Of a stretch of 64,000 bases of DNA, positions 8,872 to 16,204 are shown piece by piece. The notes under the pieces are model-generated. The model saw only the letters and a program-made list of their open reading frames with translations. It made no database searches and had not been told where the DNA came from. Numbering within the stretch: the first letter of the stretch is position 1; every line of letters starts with the position of its first letter. The DNA is taken from NCBI RefSeq assembly GCF_000974785.1, contig NZ_BBWV01000001.1:1984001-2048000 (forward strand), given 5' to 3'. The position numbers and the translations under genes were made by a program. Source of the stretch: Flavihumibacter petaseus NBRC 106054. GTDB lineage: Bacteria > Bacteroidota > Bacteroidia > Chitinophagales > Chitinophagaceae.

Positions 8872-11544
8872 ATGAAATATTGGTGGAGTTTATTGATCAC
8901 TTGCAGCGGTTTTCTCCCGCTGGCTGCCCAGCAGCGTTATGAATTGAATTCCGGATGGACCGCTGCACCTGCATCGGCGGTAACCATTTCAGGGGAAACA
9001 CTTTCTTTACCGGGAAAACCCGGCCTCCCTGGAGAAGCCGCCATGCCGGCCGTGGTACCCGGCACTGTGCTCACTACCCTGCTTGATAATAAAAAAGTGC
9101 CTGATCCATTTTACGGAATGAACAACAAGCAGATCCCTGACATCTATTTTACGGGACCAGCTGCTTATACCTATTGGTTTGTGAAGGATTTTAAGGAAAA
9201 GGCGGAACCTGGCGGTGAGGTTTGGCTGCAGTTCAGGGGCATCAATTATTCCGCTGAAATTTTTCTGAACGGCAAGCGGCTCGACCCGTCGCCGATCAAA
9301 GGCATGTTTCTGCGGAAAATCTATAACATTTCGCAATTGCTCGCTAAGGATGGCAAAAACCGGCTTGCCGTGCTGGTTCATCCCCCGGATCATGTGGGAA
9401 ATCCGAACGGTGGACAGGGCGGAGATGGCCGGATCGCCCGAGATCTCACACACCAGTATGTAGCGGGCTGGGACTGGATACAGCCTATCCCCGACCGAAA
9501 CACCGGCATCTGGGATAAGGTGTTGATTGAGAAGACGCGGGGAGTCCGGTTGCATGATCCCCACATAGTGACCATTGTTCCCGGGAAACGGTATCCCGGC
9601 AATCCACAGGCGCCTGCTACTGTGCGTATCCATGCAACACTTCAGAATCCGACCAGCAGGGTCATTAACGGCACACTCAAATTTGAAGCGGACGGGAAAA
9701 CGCTCACAAAATCCGTAACCATACCCCCCAACAGTGACCGGGAATATAGTCTCGGTGAAATGACCATTGCCCAGCCGCGGCTCTGGTGGCCTAACGGTTA
9801 TGGAAGTCCGGAGCTGTACACTGGCATTACCAGTTTTATCACCTCATCGGGTGTAACAGACAATGATACCCTGAAATTTGGCATTCGTCAGGTTGACAAC
9901 CAATGGAATGCGCATACCCGCAGCATGCAGGCTTATGTAAACGGACAGCCAGTCTTTATCAAAGGCGGAAACTGGATCATTTCGGACGCCATGCTCCGGT
10001 TCAGCAGGGAACGCTACGATGCTGAAGTGCGCTTTCACCGGGACATGAACCTGAATCTGATCAGGATCTGGGGCGGAGCGCTGACCGAAAGACCGGAGTT
10101 CTATGAAGCCTGTGATAAATACGGAATGCTGGTTTTCCAGGATTTCTGGTTCAGTGGTGACTGCAACGGCCGATGGATTGACCCGATGAAAACGGATGAT
10201 CAATGGATGCGCAGGAGTTACCCGGATAACCATAAGCTCGTACTGGAAGCCATGGGTGATCAGATCAGGATGATCCGCAATCACCCAAGCCTGGCTTTCT
10301 GGTGTGGCGGCAACGAAATAACACCACCTGCGGATATCCTGTCGGCACTCAAAGATTCATTGCTGCCTGCCCTGGACGGCACCAGGCAACTTTTCGATTA
10401 TTCCAACAGCGATAGCATGTCGTTGAATACTTTGGGCGGCAACGGCGATGGGCCTTATGGTATACAGGAAAACGGCTATTTCTGGCAACACCGGACGTTT
10501 CCCTATAACAGCGAAATCGGCTCCGTCGGGGTGGGCGACTATGCTTCCCTGAAGAAATTTATTCCTGCTGAGAACCTGGTGCCACCGGTAGAAGGCAGAG
10601 GCAAAGACAATCAGGTGGATTCAGTTTGGCATTACCATAAATACATCGGGTATAACGACCAGGTCAGTCGCTATGGCCCGGTGAAAGATGTCAGGGATTT
10701 TGCGATGAAAGCCCAGCTGGTCAACTATGACCAGTATCGTGCGCTGGCAGAAGGATTTACCGCCCGTATGTGGGATTGGTATACCGGTGTGATGATCTGG
10801 AAAACCCAGAATCCCTGGACGGCGTTACGCGGTCAGATGTATGACTATTATCTCGATGTGAATGCCTGTTTATATGGACTCCGTTCAGGCAGCCGGCCTT
10901 TGCATATCATGTTCAATCCCTCCGACAGCACTGTTTGGATAGCAAACAACGGATTTTCAACTGTCCGCGACCTGATGCTGCGGGTAAGCGTAGTGGATAT
11001 TGCAACTGGAAAAGACTCTCTGTATTCAATGGTATTTAATGAGATCGGGGCCAGTTCGGCGAAATATTATTTCGGTATGGATGGCTTCCTGCAGAAGCTC
11101 AACAAAACTGAAGGTTGCCTGGTAAAGCTGCAGCTTTCTGATGCTGGTCAACATTTATTAGACGAAAATATCTACTGGTTGCCAGGAAGGAATGGAAAAT
11201 ATGATGCGCTTTCCCGCCTTCCGCCATCAAAGCTGACCGTTAAAGTGGATCGCCTTGCAGAACACCAGCCAGGCGGAAATGCAACTTCAGAGGAAACACT
11301 GAATGTGACCCTGACCAATCCGGAAAACGCGCCCGTTGCATTTTTTAATCGCGTGGCATTGGTACGGAAGTCTACTGGTCAACGGATTTTGCCAACCTTT
11401 TTCGACGACAATTATATTACCGTGATGCCGGGAACCAGCAAAACGATCAGGGTGACCTATCCTGCGGGCAGCGTAAAAGGAGAACAGCTTGCAATCGAGA
11501 TCTATGGCTGGAACCTGGAACATCGTATTGTACCCGTTCCCTGA
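8872..11544 (+). CDS. GH2 beta-mannosidase-type enzyme (endo-beta-mannosidase / exo-glucosaminidase branch)
   Basis: This 890-residue exported glycoside hydrolase (signal peptide to about AAQQ, residue 21) has GH2 architecture: an N-terminal sugar-binding domain, immunoglobulin-like domains, a TIM barrel from about residue 340 and C-terminal Ig-like domains. The acid/base glutamate is in CGGNE (E482) and the candidate nucleophile is in NSEIGS (E548). Segments such as KAQLVNYDQYRALAEGF, WDWYTGVMIWKTQNPW and LRGQMYDYYLD closely recall the mannosylglycoprotein endo-beta-mannosidase branch known from plants and the related exo-beta-D-glucosaminidases. Substrates may therefore be N-glycan Man-GlcNAc linkages or chitosan. 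It is a single gene with no SusCD partner nearby. Confidence 0.88.
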   Translation: MKYWWSLLITCSGFLPLAAQQRYELNSGWTAAPASAVTISGETLSLPGKPGLPGEAAMPAVVPGTVLTTLLDNKKVPDPFYGMNNKQIPDIYFTGPAAYTYWFVKDFKEKAEPGGEVWLQFRGINYSAEIFLNGKRLDPSPIKGMFLRKIYNISQLLAKDGKNRLAVLVHPPDHVGNPNGGQGGDGRIARDLTHQYVAGWDWIQPIPDRNTGIWDKVLIEKTRGVRLHDPHIVTIVPGKRYPGNPQAPATVRIHATLQNPTSRVINGTLKFEADGKTLTKSVTIPPNSDREYSLGEMTIAQPRLWWPNGYGSPELYTGITSFITSSGVTDNDTLKFGIRQVDNQWNAHTRSMQAYVNGQPVFIKGGNWIISDAMLRFSRERYDAEVRFHRDMNLNLIRIWGGALTERPEFYEACDKYGMLVFQDFWFSGDCNGRWIDPMKTDDQWMRRSYPDNHKLVLEAMGDQIRMIRNHPSLAFWCGGNEITPPADILSALKDSLLPALDGTRQLFDYSNSDSMSLNTLGGNGDGPYGIQENGYFWQHRTFPYNSEIGSVGVGDYASLKKFIPAENLVPPVEGRGKDNQVDSVWHYHKYIGYNDQVSRYGPVKDVRDFAMKAQLVNYDQYRALAEGFTARMWDWYTGVMIWKTQNPWTALRGQMYDYYLDVNACLYGLRSGSRPLHIMFNPSDSTVWIANNGFSTVRDLMLRVSVVDIATGKDSLYSMVFNEIGASSAKYYFGMDGFLQKLNKTEGCLVKLQLSDAGQHLLDENIYWLPGRNGKYDALSRLPPSKLTVKVDRLAEHQPGGNATSEETLNVTLTNPENAPVAFFNRVALVRKSTGQRILPTFFDDNYITVMPGTSKTIRVTYPAGSVKGEQLAIEIYGWNLEHRIVPVP

Positions 11545-11561
11545 CCTACATTTACCATCAG

Positions 11562-12071
11562 ATGGCGATAAAGAAAAAAAAGCCTGATTTCGTGATCAAT
11601 GGCGATTTTCTGCTGCGACGCATGGCGGGAAAGGGCGGCTGGACTTACGCCGCTATTCCTGACCCGTTGCCGAAAGGCGATCGGCCTTTCGGGTACAAGA
11701 GGGTTAGTGGTACGGTGGATGGGCATACGGTTACAGGCTGCAGCCTGATGCCGATGCAGGGGGGCGGACTGTTTCTGCCGGTAAATGCCTCCCTGCGTAA
11801 AGCAATTGGCAAAAAAGCAGGTGATACGGTCCGGATAGCGTTGTATCCGGACGAGGCGCCCATCGGTCTGCCGGAGGATTTTGCCGCATGTCTGGAAGAT
11901 GCGCCGGGTGCATTGGAAATATTTCGTTCGTTCACCCATTCCCAACAGAAATATTTTCTGGTCTGGATTGATGGCGCCAGGCGGGAGGAGACACGGGTAA
12001 ACAGAATTGCGAAAAGTATTTCCAAGATCTTGCGGGGAGAAACCCTGTATGACCAGTGGGGAAGGATCTGA
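11562..12071 (+). CDS. DUF1905 / YdeI-OmdA family protein
   Basis: The 169-residue cytoplasmic protein joins a DUF1905 domain (about residues 8-95, including GGWTYAAIPDPL and GGLFLPVNASLRKAIGKKAGDTV) to an OmdA/YdeI-type segment (PEDFAACLEDAPGALEIFRSFTHSQQKYFLVWIDGARREETRVNRI). The second part matches proteins annotated as bacteriocin-protection or YdeI-like, but a biochemical function has not been settled. It starts 17 bases after the GH2 gene and ends 39 bases before the response regulator, whose own promoter lies in that gap. The link to either neighbour is therefore doubtful. Confidence 0.82.
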   Translation: MAIKKKKPDFVINGDFLLRRMAGKGGWTYAAIPDPLPKGDRPFGYKRVSGTVDGHTVTGCSLMPMQGGGLFLPVNASLRKAIGKKAGDTVRIALYPDEAPIGLPEDFAACLEDAPGALEIFRSFTHSQQKYFLVWIDGARREETRVNRIAKSISKILRGETLYDQWGRI

Positions 12072-12106
12072 TTCAAAATTTCTTCGAAATTCAACTGCTA
12101 GTTTTG
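12072..12106 (+). promoter_or_regulatory. Response-regulator promoter with 11-bp-spaced direct repeats
   Basis: TTCAAAATT (12072-12080) and TTCGAAATT (12083-12091) form a direct repeat with an 11-base period, the layout bound by OmpR/PhoB-family dimers. Seven bases later comes a perfect TAnnTTTG -7 element, TAGTTTTG (12099-12106). The repeats occupy the -33 position. A nearly identical arrangement precedes the LTA-synthase-like gene at 14086. Since -7 ends four bases before the ATG, the transcript may be leaderless. Confidence 0.65.
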
Positions 12107-12110
12107 GCGT

Positions 12111-12788
12111 ATGAAAGTCCTTATAGTCGAAGATGAGCCTGATCTGGCCAGAAGTATAGATGAATATCTTTCATCAGAGCACTATCTGTGTGAGCATGCG
12201 CCGACATTTGGTGAAGCGATGGACAAGATTGCCGTGTTTGACTATGACTGCATCCTGCTGGATATTTCCCTTCCTGACGGCAATGGCCTGAAGCTCCTGG
12301 AAACGCTCCGGAAAGAAAACAAGCAGGACGGTGTGATCATCATTTCAGCGAAAAATGACCTGAAAGATAAAGTGCTGGGACTGCAGATCGGTGCAGATGA
12401 CTACCTCACCAAGCCTTTCCACCTGCCAGAACTCACTGCGAGGGTTTTTTCAATTATCCGGAGAAAACAATTCAGCAATTCAAATATTATCAGGCAGGGA
12501 GAACTGGAAGTAGATCTGCTGGCGAAGACTGTTATGGTTCAAAACAAGCCAGTCACCCTTACCAAAAAGGAATTTGATCTCCTGATCTATTTCATCGGAA
12601 ATAAAAACAGGGTGCTGTCCAAGAGTACCCTTGCCGAATACCTGTCCGGCGACTTTGCAGATATGCTGGACAATCATGATTTTGTGTATGCCCATGTCAA
12701 GAACCTGAAGAAGAAACTGAGTGATGCGGGGTGTGAACCATACCTGAAAACTGTTTATGGAACAGGATATAAATGGGAGGGCAACTAA
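12111..12788 (+). CDS. OmpR/PhoB-family response regulator
   Basis: A 225-residue two-component regulator. The receiver domain (residues 1-115) shows the acidic pocket EDE (7-9), phosphoacceptor D51 in LLDISLPDG and the KPF motif near residue 102. The C-terminal winged-helix DNA-binding domain (about 130-223) has KTVMVQNKPVTLTKKEFDLL and the terminal VYGTGYKW. Its start is fixed by the canonical MKVLIVEDE. Stop and kinase start abut with no gap, so the two are translated together. The matching repeats in front of this gene and of the LTA-synthase-like gene suggest that it controls itself and that neighbour. Confidence 0.95.
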   Translation: MKVLIVEDEPDLARSIDEYLSSEHYLCEHAPTFGEAMDKIAVFDYDCILLDISLPDGNGLKLLETLRKENKQDGVIIISAKNDLKDKVLGLQIGADDYLTKPFHLPELTARVFSIIRRKQFSNSNIIRQGELEVDLLAKTVMVQNKPVTLTKKEFDLLIYFIGNKNRVLSKSTLAEYLSGDFADMLDNHDFVYAHVKNLKKKLSDAGCEPYLKTVYGTGYKWEGN

Positions 12789-14084
12789 ATGAGCAGGATG
12801 CGCCCCTTACTATATAAAACCACAAGACCTTTCCTGATCTATGTACTGGTTGTGCTGGTGATCAGCGTGCCGGTTTATTACCTGGTAGTGGATGCGATCT
12901 GGCGAAACGAACTGGACGAGCACAACGAAATCATTGCCGGTCAGACGGCTTTCGAGATTAACCGGTTAAAATTTCCGGAAGACAAACTGCAACAAAGCAT
13001 AAAACTCTGGAATGATATCCAGCCGGGAACAAATATCAGGCCCGTGGAAGCCGGAGACAGATTAACTGACAGCACGTTTACTATCGATAAGGCCAGGTCT
13101 TCGGCAGATTCGGTAATTGTTGATCGCTTCAGGTGTCTTTCTGCTGTTATTTACCTGAACGGCAAGCCATATCGCTTTACTGTAGAGACCAATATTGAAG
13201 AAACCCGTGAGACCATTGCCCTGATCGCCGCTACAACCATCTTCTTTTTCCTGCTGATCGTTGCAGGCCTGCTGTATCTCACGAGGAAACTTTCAGATAC
13301 TGTCTGGAAGCCATTCCACAATACGTTAAACAAACTCAAGGTGTTTAACCTGAACAGCAATACCAATATTGAATTCAACCGTTCCGACACCATGGAATTT
13401 GAGGAATTGAATCTGTCATTGCGCAAACTGATCGATCATTCGGTAACTGTCTACAAAAGCCAGAAAGAATTCACAGAAAATGCTTCGCACGAACTACAAA
13501 CACCGCTTGCTATCCTGAAAAGCAAGCTCGATCTGTTGATGCAAAGTGAAAACCTCACCGAACAACAATACCTTATTGCGGAAGACATGAACCGCGCTTT
13601 GATCAGGAGCTCGCGGATCAACAAAAATCTTCTGTTACTGGCCAAAATTGAGAACAGCCAGTTTGAAACCGTCGAAACGGTAGATTTCAGCCAGCTGGTT
13701 CGCCAAAACATCAACCTGCTCAGTGAACACTTCACGCAAAAGAATATTGTTGAAAGCGACAGTGTACAGGAAGACGTGCAGGTGAAAGGGAATAGTGGGC
13801 TGATCGAGGTACTAATCCAGAACCTCGTGCTCAATGCTATCCGGCATTCCAAAGAGAATGGTGATATACAGATAATTTTAACAAAGCAATTTTTTGAAGT
13901 AGCCAACTCCGGGACGCATCCTCTGAATACTGATAACCTGTTCGGACGTTTCATAAAAGCTACTTCCGACAATGGCGGAAGCGGATTGGGATTGTCAATT
14001 GTGCAGGAGGTATGCAAATACCACGGCTGGAGAATACATTACAGTTTTGAAGATGCGTTCCATCGGTTCACCGTGACGTTCTGA
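12789..14084 (+). CDS. Sensor histidine kinase
   Basis: The 431-residue inner-membrane kinase has two transmembrane helices (about residues 12-34 and 139-161) bracketing a periplasmic sensor domain of roughly 105 residues without recognisable fold. The HisKA box ENASHELQTPLAILKSKLDLL carries the phosphorylated histidine, H234. The ATPase domain shows the N box (NLVLNAIRHSKENG) and glycine box (DNGGSGLGLSIVQEV). It starts directly after the response-regulator stop codon and is its obvious partner. The layout resembles PmrB/QseC-type kinases, but the signal is unknown. Confidence 0.94.
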   Translation: MSRMRPLLYKTTRPFLIYVLVVLVISVPVYYLVVDAIWRNELDEHNEIIAGQTAFEINRLKFPEDKLQQSIKLWNDIQPGTNIRPVEAGDRLTDSTFTIDKARSSADSVIVDRFRCLSAVIYLNGKPYRFTVETNIEETRETIALIAATTIFFFLLIVAGLLYLTRKLSDTVWKPFHNTLNKLKVFNLNSNTNIEFNRSDTMEFEELNLSLRKLIDHSVTVYKSQKEFTENASHELQTPLAILKSKLDLLMQSENLTEQQYLIAEDMNRALIRSSRINKNLLLLAKIENSQFETVETVDFSQLVRQNINLLSEHFTQKNIVESDSVQEDVQVKGNSGLIEVLIQNLVLNAIRHSKENGDIQIILTKQFFEVANSGTHPLNTDNLFGRFIKATSDNGGSGLGLSIVQEVCKYHGWRIHYSFEDAFHRFTVTF

Positions 14085-14085
14085 A

Positions 14086-14120
14086 TTCTAAATTTCTTCT
14101 AAATTGGGTCGGTACTTTAC
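14086..14120 (+). promoter_or_regulatory. LTA-synthase-like gene promoter with response-regulator-type direct repeats
   Basis: TTCTAAATT (14086-14094) and TTCTAAATT (14097-14105) repeat with an 11-base period, then after seven bases comes TACTTTAC (14113-14120), in the place of the -7 element but a weaker match. The 20-base repeat block differs from the one before the response regulator (12072-12091) at only two positions. This is read as a second binding site for that regulator; binding itself is inferred. Confidence 0.6.
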
Positions 14121-14136
14121 TCGTTTTAACGAGTAA
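14117..14136 (+). promoter_or_regulatory. Palindrome just upstream of the start codon
   Basis: TTACTCGTT and AACGAGTAA form a perfect 9-bp inverted repeat around TT, ending four bases before the ATG at 14141. In RNA it would fold into a tight hairpin over the ribosome-binding area; in DNA it could be an operator half-overlapping the -7 element. There is no T-tract, so it is not a typical terminator for the kinase gene. Confidence 0.5.
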
Positions 14137-14140
14137 GTCT

Positions 14141-16126
14141 ATGAATACCAGGGTTGGTTGGTTAAGGCCGGTTGAAAAACTATTGAACGGCAGGTTCGCT
14201 GCACTATTTGCTGTATTAGCGATTTATATTATGCTTTCAGGTCTGGTAAGGATCACCTTCCTGGCCTGGAGTGTTGGCGATCTTGACTTCAACCTCCTCT
14301 TCCTGACGAAGGCTTTTGTGATGGGCTTTTTGTTTGACCTGGCAACAGGCATTTGTTTTCTGCTGCTTTACTGTGTCTATCTTTTGATTTTTCCGAAGGC
14401 CTGGATCGGTTCAATCGCAGACAGGATAATCACCAGCACCTACTTCGCGATTGTACTGCTGATAATTTACTTCAGCCTGCTGGCGGAAATTCCTTTCTGG
14501 AGTGAGTTTGGGGCCAGGTTCAATTTTATTGCAGTCGATTACCTGATTTACACCTATGAAGTAATCGCGAATATCAACCAATCCTATCCGCTTCCTCTCA
14601 TCATCACGGTTTTGATTACGCTGGTGATCCTGACATTCGTTTTGCTTCATAAAAAAGGTGTATTCCGTTCGACCTACTCAAACGCAATGCCCATCGGGTC
14701 CAGGGTGAAATATGCAATGCCTTTGATCATTCTTGGAGTTTCCCTGCTTGTCCTGCTGAGAAACAAGCAGGCTGACTTCAGCGGTAACCGGGTGATCAAT
14801 GAGTTGGGGAAAAATGGTGTGTTTTCTTTTATAGCAGCATTCCGTGCCAATGAGCTGGACTATGATGTGTATTACCCAAAGCTCGCTGAAAAGGAAGCTT
14901 ATCATATTCTGAAAGAAAACCTCTTGCAGAAAAACCAGCAGTTTGTTTCGGGACAGTGGGACAATATCATACGCGGTACTACAGATTCATTGGAAATCAG
15001 ACCAAATATTGTCCTGATAGCAATAGAAAGCTTTAGCGCTGATTTTCTGAAATCATTTGGCAATACCGCTAACCTGACTCCGTTTTACGACAGCCTGGCG
15101 GTCAAAAGCGTTTTCTTCACCAATCTCTATGCAACCGGAACAAGAACGGTACGGGGTATGGAGGCGCTTACATTGTCTGTACCTCCTACTCCTGGCAACA
15201 GTATTGTCAGGCGGCCGGATAATCAGCATGTTTTCTCCATTGGGACCGTGCTGAAACAAAAGCATTACCACCCTTATTTCATCTACGGTGGCGACGGCTA
15301 TTTTGACAACATGAACAATTTCTTTGGTGGCCAGGGTTTCGATATTGTAGACAGAGACAGGGGCAATCCATTGTCGGACCATATTGCTACCCGGCGGATG
15401 AATATTCCAACGAATGAAGTCTCATTTGAAAACGCATGGGGTGTTTGCGATGAAGACCTGTACCGGCAATCGATTAAGTATGCCGATTCGGAAGCAGTGG
15501 AGGGTAGTCCTTTTTTCCAGTTTATCATGACAACCTCCAACCACAAGCCGTATACTTTCCCTGGCGGACGAATCGATCTTCCACAGGGAGAACGAAATGC
15601 TGCAGTAAAATATACCGACTTTGCCCTGAAGAAATATATTGAAGATGCTCAGAAGAAGCCATGGTTCAGGAATACTGTGTTTGTTGTGGTTGCCGATCAT
15701 TGCGCCAACAGTGCTGGCAAATGGGAGATCAATATCGACAAGCATCATATTCCGGCTATTTTCTTCAACCTTCCCCACGCACCGGAACGAATTGACCGGC
15801 TGACCTCCCAGATCGACATTATGCCTACACTTTTCGGTTACCTTCACTGGAACTATCATACCGCCCTGTATGGTCAGGACATCAACCAGGTCAATTCGGG
15901 AGAAGAAAGAGCATTTATCGGAAATTACCGGACACTGGGTGAATTGAAAGGCGATGTTTTCACACAGATCGATGACCGTAAAAATGTTAAACAATTCCGT
16001 GTGTCTGAAAAGGACAGGTCGATGGAAGTGGTAAAGAAACAGAATTCGGCACTGGTATCTGAAACGATAGCCTATTATCAGACGGCTAGTGAAAGATTTG
16101 CGAGCGGCAAAATGAAAGAGCGCTGA
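14141..16126 (+). CDS. LTA synthase-like membrane sulfatase/phosphotransferase family protein
   Basis: This 661-residue protein has about five N-terminal membrane helices (residues 20-200) followed by a periplasmic alkaline-phosphatase/sulfatase-fold domain from about residue 285. The metal site motifs are visible: NIVLIAIES, the nucleophile threonine in ATGTRTVRGMEAL, and the VVADH block with the later HHIP histidines. Relatives transfer phosphoglycerol (LtaS, OpgB) or phosphoethanolamine (EptA-like) to cell-envelope polymers. Gram-negative Bacteroidota lack LTA, so the acceptor is probably a periplasmic glycan or lipid. The shared direct repeats suggest control by the upstream two-component system. 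Confidence 0.88.
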   Translation: MNTRVGWLRPVEKLLNGRFAALFAVLAIYIMLSGLVRITFLAWSVGDLDFNLLFLTKAFVMGFLFDLATGICFLLLYCVYLLIFPKAWIGSIADRIITSTYFAIVLLIIYFSLLAEIPFWSEFGARFNFIAVDYLIYTYEVIANINQSYPLPLIITVLITLVILTFVLLHKKGVFRSTYSNAMPIGSRVKYAMPLIILGVSLLVLLRNKQADFSGNRVINELGKNGVFSFIAAFRANELDYDVYYPKLAEKEAYHILKENLLQKNQQFVSGQWDNIIRGTTDSLEIRPNIVLIAIESFSADFLKSFGNTANLTPFYDSLAVKSVFFTNLYATGTRTVRGMEALTLSVPPTPGNSIVRRPDNQHVFSIGTVLKQKHYHPYFIYGGDGYFDNMNNFFGGQGFDIVDRDRGNPLSDHIATRRMNIPTNEVSFENAWGVCDEDLYRQSIKYADSEAVEGSPFFQFIMTTSNHKPYTFPGGRIDLPQGERNAAVKYTDFALKKYIEDAQKKPWFRNTVFVVVADHCANSAGKWEINIDKHHIPAIFFNLPHAPERIDRLTSQIDIMPTLFGYLHWNYHTALYGQDINQVNSGEERAFIGNYRTLGELKGDVFTQIDDRKNVKQFRVSEKDRSMEVVKKQNSALVSETIAYYQTASERFASGKMKER

Positions 16127-16204
16127 ATTCATGTGAGGTTAATTCTCCCTTCAGGAAATATTCTAAATCAGGGCGCAATATTGTTTTTCATTTAATAGTG
16201 GAAA

